Source: Alphaproteobacteria bacterium
Lineage (GTDB): Bacteria > Pseudomonadota > Alphaproteobacteria > Rs-D84 > CACZYB01
NCBI GenBank assembly: GCA_009785175.1
Contig: WQWV01000008.1
Coordinates: 1 to 32,822 of the forward strand
Direction of reading: 5' to 3'
Length of the DNA: 32,822 nt
Under the pieces are notes generated by a model, which had not been told where the DNA came from, made no database searches, and saw only the letters and a list, made by a program, of their open reading frames with translations. A program made the position numbers and the translations under genes. The first letter of the stretch is position 1, and each line of letters begins with the position of its first letter. This document shows, one piece after another, positions 6,523 through 16,791 of this stretch.

Positions 6523-6942
6523 TTATTCAGTAGAAAAATACGAAGTGCCGGCGGCGACAAGGGTTTTTCCTTTGGCCTTGGCCTTTGCCCGTATGGTTCC
6601 GATTTTGGAAATCAGATCGCGGGCGAGAGATTTAACTTCGTCGAAATCGGCATCGAATTCGTCTGATGGATCGAGCGCTATATAGCGCTCTTCGATTTGC
6701 AACGCCTCGACGATTATGCGTTTGTAAATATCCTTGAGCAATTCGGGCGAGATTCCATTAGCCGCGCCGAACGCTTCGAGGCGGTCGTAAATCACCTTTT
6801 CTCGGCCCGGTTGGTGGAGGGGCAAATCGTTCTTCTTTTTAATATACGCGACAACCGGAATCACCGACATGCGGAGCGCAAGCATATCCGCTATCACGTT
6901 ATCGATAAGGTCAAGCTCGGCGCGGATTTTTTCAAGCGGCAT
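6523..6942 (-). CDS. Chorismate mutase, AroQ class
   Basis: A 139-residue, all-helical protein. MPLEKIRAELDLIDNVIADMLALRM is the typical AroQ first helix (arginine and aspartate pattern), and KKKNDLPLHQPGREKVIYDRL carries the K-x6-P-x2-R-E segment of the active site. ISPELLKDIYKRIIVEALQIEE is the third helix. It converts chorismate to prephenate for phenylalanine and tyrosine synthesis. The C-terminal extension of about 45 residues (lysine/alanine-rich) is longer than the usual about 90-residue domain and matches nothing I recognise. It is convergent with the cyclase gene, seven bases apart. Confidence 0.85.
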   Translation of the reverse strand: MPLEKIRAELDLIDNVIADMLALRMSVIPVVAYIKKKNDLPLHQPGREKVIYDRLEAFGAANGISPELLKDIYKRIIVEALQIEERYIALDPSDEFDADFDEVKSLARDLISKIGTIRAKAKAKGKTLVAAGTSYFSTE

Positions 6943-6959
6943 TTTTTTCCTTTGGTTTC

Positions 6960-6989
6960 ATTATATTCCGGCGGCGTGCGCAAAGTCAA
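6960..6989 (-). promoter_or_regulatory. Promoter of chorismate mutase gene
   Basis: On the minus strand TTGACT (6989-6984), an 18-base spacer and TATAAT (6965-6960), followed by AAAGGA ahead of the ATG at 6942. Confidence 0.6.
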
Positions 6990-7056
6990 CACAAGGAATT
7001 TTATCAAATGGCGCGGATTCGTGCGCTGTGGTATCATGCCTTAAAAGGAGAAGATT

Positions 7057-7461
7057 ATGGCAGTAAAACCGAGCGGCATACCGCTTACACTCGAGGCAAT
7101 CGATACTTTCATGGATTCGGATTGGGCGGTGTTGCATTCCGAACTTGTCAAGATGCCGAACAACCAGCAGGTGATGGTGCTTATCTCGCGCGCATTGACG
7201 GACCTTGGCGCGCTTTCATACGCTATGCTTCAGAAATACGACTATACCGACATCTTGATCCACTCGATGACCGACGAGGATATAAATAAATTCATGGCGT
7301 CGATTTTCATGAACCTACGCCAGCTTTCGAAGTTGATGGGCAGGTCGTGGAGCGATGTGTTCTATTCCGAAATGAAGGATATACAACAAAAGCTTCGGGA
7401 TAAGACCAGCACGGTAAACGACGGCGAGTCCGCGGATCTGGTTTACTCGGCGGTGAAGTAA
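7057..7461 (+). CDS. Conserved-looking protein of unknown function
   Basis: A 134-residue soluble protein, not recognised. It appears mostly helical, with amphipathic segments (LEAIDTFMDSDWAVLHSELVKM, VMVLISRALTDLGALSYAML) and no signal peptide. The start is well supported: AAAAGGAG lies six bases upstream and a TATCAT box is at 7032-7037. Base composition is like the neighbouring housekeeping genes, so it is likely a resident gene. It is convergent with the methyltransferase gene, two bases apart. Confidence 0.7.
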   Translation: MAVKPSGIPLTLEAIDTFMDSDWAVLHSELVKMPNNQQVMVLISRALTDLGALSYAMLQKYDYTDILIHSMTDEDINKFMASIFMNLRQLSKLMGRSWSDVFYSEMKDIQQKLRDKTSTVNDGESADLVYSAVK

Positions 7462-7463
7462 GT

Positions 7464-8024
7464 TTAGGATTTGTAGATCCTTAACGGGCCATTGACGAAG
7501 GAATTGAAATTTACTGTTTGTTTCGGGCGGACGCCATCGATTTCAAACTTGTTCGAGATGATTATTATTTTCGGAAGTGCGGCGAGCAGATTTTTTCCTG
7601 TGGGCGTAGTCTGCTTTTCGCCCAGATACAAATAGGCCGCATCGGGTTTTAGTTTTTTGAAATCTGTTTTCATTGCGTCGGCGTTTATGAACCTGGCATT
7701 TTTCGTGCGGTGAAGGAAGGCGTTTAACTTCGCAAATGCGACAAGATGCGGATTATGCTCGAGCCCGACGATTTTCGCTTGCGGGAACATTCGCGCAATA
7801 GCTATTGCGGTTCGGCCATTGCCCGAACCTATGTCGATCAATGTGAATGGCTTGTCCGAGAAATGTTGCGAGAGGATTTTTGCTGTTTCAGTTATCGCCG
7901 TTTTGTTCGACGAGAGCGGAGAGGTGCTTTTGCGCACGACCTGGAATATAAGCGTCGCTATGAAATGTATCGCGGCGGCGAACCAGAGGAGCAAAAGGAC
8001 GAGTGTCAGTATGTCAAAAATCAT
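7464..8024 (-). CDS. Membrane-anchored class I SAM-dependent methyltransferase
   Basis: The 186 residues begin with a single N-terminal membrane segment (ILTLVLLLLWFAAAIHFIATLIFQVV, residues 4-29). A Rossmann methyltransferase domain follows, with motif I LIDIGSGNGRTAIAIA (about residues 63-78), an acidic residue at the end of strand two (IVGLEHNPHLVAFAKLN) and FINADAMKTDF as motif III. The substrate is unknown. The protein is short for the family, and the region after motif IV is brief. The coding strand reads away from the tRNA gene. Confidence 0.8.
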   Translation of the reverse strand: MIFDILTLVLLLLWFAAAIHFIATLIFQVVRKSTSPLSSNKTAITETAKILSQHFSDKPFTLIDIGSGNGRTAIAIARMFPQAKIVGLEHNPHLVAFAKLNAFLHRTKNARFINADAMKTDFKKLKPDAAYLYLGEKQTTPTGKNLLAALPKIIIISNKFEIDGVRPKQTVNFNSFVNGPLRIYKS

Positions 8025-8059
8025 GGCCTTAGTATATCACGGCGGAGCATTTTTTGGAA

Positions 8060-8088
8060 TTGATTTTTTGTTTTGCGCCGGGTATCAT
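8060..8088 (+). promoter_or_regulatory. Promoter of tRNA-Arg
   Basis: TTGATT (8060-8065), a 17-base spacer and TATCAT (8083-8088). The expected start lies at or within two bases of the mature tRNA 5' end at 8097, so there is almost no 5' leader. Confidence 0.55.
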
Positions 8089-8096
8089 AGCCGCAC

Positions 8097-8173
8097 GCGC
8101 CCATAGCTCAGCTGTATAGAGCGACGCACTCCTAACGCGTAGGTCGTAGGTTAGAATCCTTCTGGGCGCGCCA
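8097..8173 (+). tRNA. tRNA-Arg (anticodon CCU)
   Basis: The 77 bases give a complete cloverleaf: acceptor GCGCCCA/TGGGCGC, D stem GCTC/GAGC, anticodon loop CTCCTAA (anticodon CCT), T stem GTAGG/CCTTC, discriminator G and an encoded CCA. There are mismatches at 31-39 (A-C) and 50-64 (T-T). The D loop reads AGCTGTATA, with T instead of the invariant G19. The T loop reads TTAGAAT, with A instead of the invariant C56, so the tertiary pair appears changed to U19-A56. It is the only tRNA found in the window, and it borders a small insertion on its 3' side. Confidence 0.92.
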
Positions 8174-8177
8174 GTTT
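8165..8177. repeat. Direct repeat, left copy, at the tRNA 3' end (att-like)
   Basis: GGCGCGCCAGTTT covers the last nine bases of the tRNA plus four beyond. The identical 13 bases recur at 9511-9523. The pair flanks an AT-rich block of about 1.3 kb with phage-type content, as expected of integration at a tRNA 3' end. Confidence 0.5.
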
Positions 8178-8691
8178 AAGACTCTAATAAATCTCGCACA
8201 TCGCATATAGGTGCTGTGTTTATTTCGGAAATTTTTACTAACTTATCACCTTTAAGTTCATAGGTTTCTATTTTTACGGCAGTTGGCTGTATCCAACTTT
8301 CTTCTCCAAGTGGACGCGAAGCTTTAATTATGGCGAATGGTGAGAATTGGAATTTATATATTTGTAAAAAACAATCTGCTCCTTCAACAGTCCTAAAACT
8401 AGGAATCTCCAATTTTTTACCATTGTGAAGTTCTATATCATAGAAATAATACCCATGAGCGGTCATAGTTTCGAACCGCTCACGGATAATTTTATCTTTT
8501 TTGCCATCGCCGTTCACATCAATAAAAAATGTTTCTTTCCTGCTTATTCCATAGACAGAGCCATCTTCTTGTTCTATGTCGAAATACTCAATATAATCTG
8601 GCCTTGGCAGCCCATCTAGTGTCGCAATATATGCCTGCGCTTGATAAGGGGCGCAAAACAGAAACAATAATAAAATTATATATTTATTCAT
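8176..8691 (-). CDS. Secreted protein of unknown function
   Basis: This encodes 171 residues from ATG 8691, starting with a clear signal peptide (KYIILLLFLFCAPYQAQA, cleavage expected after AQA). The mature part contains FFIDVNGDGKKDKII, like the calcium-binding or repeat motif of VCBS/FG-GAP-type surface proteins. Two cysteines (in GADCFL and PICDVR) could form a disulfide. The gene is AT-rich and overlaps the end of the upstream phage-type gene by eight bases, so translation is probably coupled. This arrangement would suit an immunity or accessory protein for that gene product, but nothing in the sequence proves it. Its stop lies three bases from the tRNA 3' end. Confidence 0.7.
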   Translation of the reverse strand: MNKYIILLLFLFCAPYQAQAYIATLDGLPRPDYIEYFDIEQEDGSVYGISRKETFFIDVNGDGKKDKIIRERFETMTAHGYYFYDIELHNGKKLEIPSFRTVEGADCFLQIYKFQFSPFAIIKASRPLGEESWIQPTAVKIETYELKGDKLVKISEINTAPICDVRDLLES

Positions 8692-9313
8692 GGACTGGCT
8701 CTGCTGTACACCTACACCCAAAATCTTCTCCGGGATTTAGATCATTATACCACGACCTTATTGTCCCGTCCAGTGCTTCGTGTTCAGACCGAACTCTGTC
8801 GTCGCCTTTAGTTCTCCATATATATTTTTCATCTTTGCCGACCAACCGTCTTCTGCCCGGCCTATTTCCTTCATGTCGCCTCATTGCCTGTGCAAGCTGT
8901 AATAGATTGTCTTTTGACAGATGGTTCATTGGCGTAATGCGTGGAAATCCGGTTTGGTTCTCAACAAATTTCATGTATGCTGCAACATCGTTTTCTCTGG
9001 GTGGAGCATAACGATTTATAGCTTCTTATATTGTGAGTTTTTGATATGTGCTTCCGGATAGCAAATTGACCATGGCGTCCCAACCGGTTTCCATATCAGG
9101 GAATATTGCAAAGGCTGGAGCTTCGTCTGTTTCTCCTCCAGCCCTTCCTATGGCTCCCTGATTCCGAGCAAAAGAGTAATCTCGTAGATTCCCTGGATTA
9201 TTGTTGCGCCAAGCGCGAGTGCCTTCGCTTGATTCATATATATTCCCATCAGCTCTGCGATACATGACATTATTTCCCAAACCTGGAAATGCAGAATTAT
9301 AATATGGTCCCAT
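8684..9313 (-). pseudogene. Phage-type gene (P5-like domain plus MuF domain) with an internal stop
   Basis: ATG 9313 follows a perfect AGGAGG. The first part has the motif RNNNPGNLRD...FAIFPDMETGWDAMVNLL, seen in phage virion proteins often annotated as 'structural protein P5'. At 9026-9028 a TAA interrupts the frame. Directly after it the same frame continues with EAINRYAPPREND...YMKFVENQTG, the expected second half of that domain. The C-terminus (WRTKGDDRVRSEHEALDG ... GCRCTAEP) is a Mu F-like/SPP1 gp7 C-terminal motif with its cysteine pair. A single AAA, CAA or GAA to TAA change explains the break. Such MuF fusions occur in phage heads and in polymorphic toxins. The gene may be dead, truncated but functional, or read through. 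Confidence 0.75.
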
Positions 9314-9335
9314 TTTTTCCTCCTGTTTTGACATG

Positions 9336-9360
9336 AAAAAAGGACGAGATAGACTCGTCC
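9336..9360 (-). terminator. Intrinsic terminator inside the leader of the phage-type gene
   Basis: On the minus strand GGACGAG-tctat-CTCGTCC is followed directly by six T. It can end the rsmE-to-DUF488 operon (last stop at 9525). It also lies downstream of a good promoter (9375-9403) and upstream of the ATG at 9313, so it could attenuate that gene. Confidence 0.75.
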
Positions 9361-9374
9361 CACTTGATGAAAAT

Positions 9375-9403
9375 ACTATACTATAAAACCTTCAAAAAGT
9401 CAA
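9375..9403 (-). promoter_or_regulatory. Promoter of the phage-type gene
   Basis: On the minus strand TTGACT (9403-9398), a 17-base spacer and TATAGT (9380-9375). The predicted start near 9368 gives a leader of about 55 bases that contains the terminator hairpin and the AGGAGG ribosome-binding site. Confidence 0.6.
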
Positions 9404-9510
9404 GAATAAAACAAGAACGCTTCGTCCCGCACTTTTTCATTGAACCTAGCTAAATAAGGTGCTATCTCTATCACTTGAGCGCGGCGGGTGGTTTGCAACT
9501 CGTTTATGAC

Positions 9511-9523
9511 GGCGCGCCAGTTT
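9511..9523. repeat. Direct repeat, right copy (att-like)
   Basis: This GGCGCGCCAGTTT is identical to 8165-8177. It sits two bases beyond the stop codon of the DUF488 gene, marking the probable outer edge of the insertion. Confidence 0.5.
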
Positions 9524-9524
9524 C

Positions 9525-9950
9525 CTATAAATGAACTATTTCCAAATTGCCAAACCTTGTAGTCAAATACTCCGCGACCAATCGGCGATGGCATTTATCT
9601 GCGGTTTTTTCCGAACAGAGGAAGCAGACGCCGGCAAGCGTTTCGGCTGTGAAAAGTTTTTCCACTTTGCGTTCGCGCAACAATTCGTTAAAAATCCTCT
9701 CATAGTCCGACCATGAAATCGTTTCGTTTTTATAATCGGTCAACAATTCTTTAGTCGGCGCAAGTTCGGACATATAGATATATCGCTCGTCAAGTTTGGT
9801 AGCAAGATTGCTCCCGCTTGCCCAAGGGACAAAACGCGCGGCGCGCCAAAGGCGGATGTCGATTAATTTTTTTACACCAGATGCGTCAAGTAGATCGTAA
9901 AATTCATCTTCTTTTTTGCCGGAAAATCCTATGGTAAAAATCTTTGCCAT
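9525..9950 (-). CDS. DUF488 family protein
   Basis: A 141-residue protein of the DUF488 family. It has an N-terminal KIFTIGFSGK, then LIDIRLWRAARFVPWASG (the conserved V/I-D-V/I-R segment), KLDERYIYMSELAPTKELL, and the C-terminal cysteine/histidine motif CFLCSEKTADKCHRRLVAEYL ending in a typical G-x-x-I-x-HL. The function of the family is not established. It is the last gene of the operon, its start overlapping the priA stop (ATGATG). The start could also be the preceding ATG at 9953. Confidence 0.85.
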   Translation of the reverse strand: MAKIFTIGFSGKKEDEFYDLLDASGVKKLIDIRLWRAARFVPWASGSNLATKLDERYIYMSELAPTKELLTDYKNETISWSDYERIFNELLRERKVEKLFTAETLAGVCFLCSEKTADKCHRRLVAEYLTTRFGNLEIVHL

Positions 9951-11929
9951 CATAAAAAATTATACGGGTCGATGTCGATTTTGGTTTTGACTTTGGCAGG
10001 CGGTGGCGTGATCTCGAGCCATTTTTTTATTATGGGCTGTAATTTAGCAGTCTTGTCCGCAATCAGAAGAAAGCGTTTTCTATGCTGTTTTTTTATCATG
10101 GCAAGCGGGGCGTCGATCGGGCCGAAGACGCGAAGGCCGGCTATGTTCAACGGCATTGTTCGTGCCAAGTCCCGCGCATATTCCTCAAGAGCTATCCTAT
10201 CGCCGCTTGTTAATAAAATGCTCGCTAGTTTTGTGAATGGGGGCATAAGCGCTGCCTTGCGTTCGGTTAATTCGGCGTTTACGAATCTGTCGCGGTCGTT
10301 GTTTATTATTGCGTCGAGGACTTTGTTGTCCGGGTTGTAGGTTTGGATTAGGACAATGCCAGGAACATCGCCGCGGCCGCTTCGGCCCGCAACCTGCGTG
10401 ATGGTTTGAAACGCGGATTCGTTCGCGCGCAGATCGCTTACTGAAAATCCCATGTCGCCATCGACCACTCCTACGAGTGTCAGGTTCGGAAAGTGGTGGC
10501 CCTTTATGACAATTTGCGTGCCGACGATGATGTCGATCTCGCGGTTTTCGATTTGCGATATTATCTTGTCGAGCTTGCTTGTAGAGGTGATTTCGTCCGA
10601 TGAGATCACTGCCACGCGCGCGGTAGGAAACTTGTGCGCGATTTCGTCCCTGACTCGCTCTACGCCGGGACCGAAGAGCAGCCAGTCCGCGGGACTAGCG
10701 CATTGTTTGCAAACGGCCGGAAGCCTTGAGCTGTGGCCGCAGTAGTGGCATTTCGCGCTTAGGTTCGCGACGTCGTGCGCGGTCAAATTTATGCTGCAAT
10801 TCGGACATGCCAGTTTGTGGCCGCAGCCCCTGCACAATACTATCGGAGCATAGCCGCGGCGGTTGAGAAATAACATGACCTGCTGCTTATCGTTTAACGT
10901 GTCGCGGATTTTTTTTGTTAGTGTCGCAGAGATGAAATCGCCTTTGAGCGGCCTATCGTTTTTCAAATCGATTAATTCTATTTGCGGCAATGTCGCGCCG
11001 CCGAAACGCTCGTGCAATTTTACGATTCCATATTTGCCGTCGCATACGTTTTTTATCGTTTCAAGCGACGGTGTGGCCGAGGCGAGCACTATCGGGATAT
11101 CCTCTATTTTCGCGCGCAGAACCGCCATGTCGCGGGCGTTGTAGATCGCCTGGTCCTCTTGTTTATACGAGCCGTCGTGTTCTTCGTCGAGTATGATGAA
11201 TTTGAGGTTTTTATACGGTAGCATTAAGGCCGAGCGTGTGCCTAGAACGAGACGCGCGTCGCCGTCGGAGATTTGTTGATATGCGTTGCGGCGGTCGGCC
11301 TTCGTAATGCCCGAGTGCCAGACGATCGGCTTTGTCCCGAATCGTTTTTCGAACTTAGATAGGAACTGTGCGGTAAGCGCGATTTCCGGGAGTAGGATTA
11401 ATATCTGTGCGTTTGTGCCGGCGAGCGCTTTTGCGGCCGCTGAGAAATATACTTCGGTTTTACCGCTGCCGGTAATGCCGTCAAGTAGCGTGGCCGAGAA
11501 ACCTTCGTTTAGTTTGGCGGCGAGAGTTTCTGCGGCGGCGCGCTGTTCCGTCGCCAGTTCGCAGGGCGAGTAGCTTATGATCTGAGGCTCGGCTTTTTTG
11601 GCGCGTCGGACGTCTACATCTTCGAATGCGTCGTCTATGCCGATCGACATTTTCAGCGTCTGCCAGAACTCGCACATATTGTATGCTGTGAATTTTTCAA
11701 GGAATTCAAAATGCTTTTCCGTGATGCGCACGAATTCGTATTTCGCTTCGACTTTTTTTATCTTTTCGGGCGCACAGCCGAGTTTGTTTTTCGCGCTTCC
11801 TAGGACGACTCCGATTTCTTTTTTATTCCTTAGTGGCACCTTCACCACATCACCGCGGGCAAGCGCGATGCTTCCACTTTCATAAGTATAAGGGCCAGTG
11901 GAAAGCGGAAGCGCGACATCGACTAGCAT
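9950..11929 (-). CDS. priA: Primosomal protein N' (replication restart helicase PriA)
   Basis: A 659-residue superfamily 2 DNA helicase that reloads the replisome at stalled forks. The N-terminal DNA-binding region (about residues 1-100) is followed by Walker A GITGSGKTEVY, the DEEH box (ILDEEHDGSYKQE), motif III ASATPS and helicase motifs VGTQIVIKGHHFPNLTLVG and QVAGRSGRG. The zinc-binding insert has four CxxC pairs (CRGCGHKLACPNC, CHYCGHSS, CKQC). It is somewhat shorter than the roughly 730-residue enterobacterial protein, mainly in the N-terminal part. The start overlaps the queA stop by seven bases. Confidence 0.96.
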   Translation of the reverse strand: MLVDVALPLSTGPYTYESGSIALARGDVVKVPLRNKKEIGVVLGSAKNKLGCAPEKIKKVEAKYEFVRITEKHFEFLEKFTAYNMCEFWQTLKMSIGIDDAFEDVDVRRAKKAEPQIISYSPCELATEQRAAAETLAAKLNEGFSATLLDGITGSGKTEVYFSAAAKALAGTNAQILILLPEIALTAQFLSKFEKRFGTKPIVWHSGITKADRRNAYQQISDGDARLVLGTRSALMLPYKNLKFIILDEEHDGSYKQEDQAIYNARDMAVLRAKIEDIPIVLASATPSLETIKNVCDGKYGIVKLHERFGGATLPQIELIDLKNDRPLKGDFISATLTKKIRDTLNDKQQVMLFLNRRGYAPIVLCRGCGHKLACPNCSINLTAHDVANLSAKCHYCGHSSRLPAVCKQCASPADWLLFGPGVERVRDEIAHKFPTARVAVISSDEITSTSKLDKIISQIENREIDIIVGTQIVIKGHHFPNLTLVGVVDGDMGFSVSDLRANESAFQTITQVAGRSGRGDVPGIVLIQTYNPDNKVLDAIINNDRDRFVNAELTERKAALMPPFTKLASILLTSGDRIALEEYARDLARTMPLNIAGLRVFGPIDAPLAMIKKQHRKRFLLIADKTAKLQPIIKKWLEITPPPAKVKTKIDIDPYNFL

Positions 11930-12934
11930 TGCGCCCTCTTTATCAATGTCGCGTCGCCGTAAGAGTAGAATCTATACTCGTTCGCGATGGCATGCGCGTA
12001 GGCTTCTTTAAGTTGCGTGGTGCCGCCGAACGCGCATACTAGCATAAACAAAGTCGACTTGGGCGTATGGAAATTCGTGAATAGAATATCGACCGCCTTG
12101 AACCTATATCCGGGTGTTATGAAGATGTCGGTTTCGGCGTTAAACGGCATGATGTGTCCGGCTTCGTCCGTCGCGGATTCGAGGAGGCGCAGGCTTGTCG
12201 TGCCTATGGCCACTATTTTTTTTCCGGAGGATTTCGCGGCGTTGATTTTGGCTGCGGCGGCGGGCGAGATTATGCCGAACTCGGAGTGCATCTTGTGGTC
12301 GCGCGTATCGCTTGACTTGACCGGTAGGAATGTTCCGGCGCCGACGTGTAGCGTGATTTTAACTATCTCTATTGCCTTGCCGGCTAGGCGGGCGAGGATA
12401 TTTTCGGTGAGGTGAAGACCTGCTGTGGGCGCGGCTGCGGCGCCTTCTTTGTCCGCGTATACTGTTTGATAATCTTCTTTGTCTTGCGCGTTCGCGGCGC
12501 GTTTTATATATGGCGGAAGCGGCATCTCGCCTATGTTTGAAAGTTCCGCGAAAAATGCCTCGCGCGGTAAATTGAATTGTAATTCAAGATCTCCGTCGGG
12601 GTGTTTTGCGATAAGTTTCGCCTCGAGCTTTTTCGAGAAAATTATAGTATCGCCTATGTTCAATTTGCGCGAATTTTTCGCAAGCGAGAGCCAGCGGTCT
12701 TCGCCCAACTCCTTGTGCAGAGTGAACTCGAATTGTTTGTCAGAGGCAGTTCCGACTATGCGTGCGGGAATTACTTTCGTATCGTTTATTACCACTATCG
12801 AATTTTGCGGAAGCAGTTCCGGAAGGTCGGCGATCGTGCGGTCGGAGAGTGCTGGAATAGCTAGGAGTTTCGCGGTTTCGCGGTCGGATAGCGGATGCGT
12901 TGCGATAAGACGCTCGGGCAAATCGAAGTCGAAA

Positions 12935-12948
<14 letters not shown>
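11923..12948 (-). CDS. queA: S-adenosylmethionine:tRNA ribosyltransferase-isomerase
   Basis: A 341-residue enzyme that transfers and isomerises the ribosyl part of SAM onto preQ1 in tRNA, forming epoxyqueuosine. Diagnostic segments are DFDFDLPERLIATHPL at the N-terminus, VVINDTKVIPARI, GEMPLPPYIKR, DYQTVYA..GAAAAPTAGLHLT (active-site region), HVGAGTFLPV and NFHTPKSTLFMLV. Length is normal. It lies between the RNHCP gene and priA with overlapping ends on both sides. No tgt is seen next to it. Confidence 0.96.
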
Positions 12949-15973
<3,025 letters not shown>

Positions 15974-16004
15974 TTTCTTATTCCCAATCTTACACTTATT
16001 TATA

Positions 16005-16033
16005 TGGAAAACAAAGCAAAAAAATGGTATAAT
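16005..16033 (+). promoter_or_regulatory. Promoter of the ftsQ operon
   Basis: TGGAAA (16005-16010), 17 bases and a perfect TATAAT (16028-16033), about 50 bases before the ftsQ start. Confidence 0.5.
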
Positions 16034-16042
16034 TTATTCTGA

Positions 16043-16072
16043 CTGGATTCTGGGTCGTTGCCCGGAATGACG
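16043..16072. repeat. Palindromic repeat in the ftsQ leader
   Basis: ATTCTGGG and CCCGGAAT arms with a TCGTTG centre, ending in GACG. It belongs to the same family as the copies in rsmE and murB. It ends 11 bases before ATG 16084, so in the transcript the hairpin lies directly beside the ribosome-binding site (GGAAG). Confidence 0.7.
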
Positions 16073-16083
16073 ATGGAAGTGTG

Positions 16084-16791
16084 ATGCAAAAACTTAAGAG
16101 ATTTTTGGGAAAATATGCGGCGCTGATTACTATATGTCTTGCGAGCGCCGGGTTGTGCCTTGTCTTTATAATTCATTCCATAAATCCGCGCGGCGTCAGG
16201 TTTGAAGGCGTGAAGTTTACCGAACGCCCGAGGCTTGAGGCGGCGCGTATAGCCGCGCTTGTCATAGAATCCGTAGAAACGTCCGATGGGCGGATTGTTT
16301 CCTTTCGCGATGGCGCGCTTGGTGTAGAGTGGGTGAAAAACGCGGCTGCTATGCGACGATCCGATGGCTCGGTCGTAATAGCGGTGCAGCCGAAAGCCAT
16401 AATCGCGTCCGTTTGGAAGAGTGGCAGATACTATCCCGTGGCGGCCGACGGTGTCATGATAGACGATCCGATTTTCCAGCCGGTATCCCCTGTGGTTTAC
16501 GGCGAGGATGCGCCGAAACACACACCGGCTCTTATCTCTATTTTGCGCGAATATCCCCGAGTGGCGGCTAATGTCGTGGGCGCCCGACTTGTCGATCGGG
16601 GGAGGTGGGACTTGCTTCTATACGATTTGGACGCGCCGTTGACGCTGCGACTTTCATCGAACGACATTCACGAATCGCTTGTGAAAATATCAAGGCTTGA
16701 CGAGCGAGCGGATATTTTGCGACGCGACATAGAGGTCATAGATACGCGCGACGAGACCACGGTGCTTGTTATCCCGCGAGGTGAGAAATGA
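16084..16791 (+). CDS. ftsQ: Cell division protein FtsQ
   Basis: This encodes 235 residues with a short cytoplasmic start, one membrane helix (AALITICLASAGLCLVFII, about 12-30) and a periplasmic POTRA/FtsQ part. VKNAAAMRRSDGSVVIAVQPKAIIASVW, YYPVAADGVMID and RGRWDLLLY match the family's V-R-R-x-P..L-x-V-x-V-x-E..P-x-A-x-W, Y-x-L-V-D-x-x-G and R-R-W-D-L motifs. It is a member of the FtsQLB divisome scaffold. ATG 16084 is chosen over the adjacent GTG 16081. It overlaps ftsA by four bases (ATGA). Confidence 0.85.
   Translation: MQKLKRFLGKYAALITICLASAGLCLVFIIHSINPRGVRFEGVKFTERPRLEAARIAALVIESVETSDGRIVSFRDGALGVEWVKNAAAMRRSDGSVVIAVQPKAIIASVWKSGRYYPVAADGVMIDDPIFQPVSPVVYGEDAPKHTPALISILREYPRVAANVVGARLVDRGRWDLLLYDLDAPLTLRLSSNDIHESLVKISRLDERADILRRDIEVIDTRDETTVLVIPRGEK

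Noticed and set aside
9400-9594. 64-codon minus-strand frame overlapping the DUF488 3' end
   Set aside because: It overlaps a complete DUF488 protein in another frame and has no ribosome-binding site. At most its last 30 codons could be a remnant of a gene cut by the insertion.
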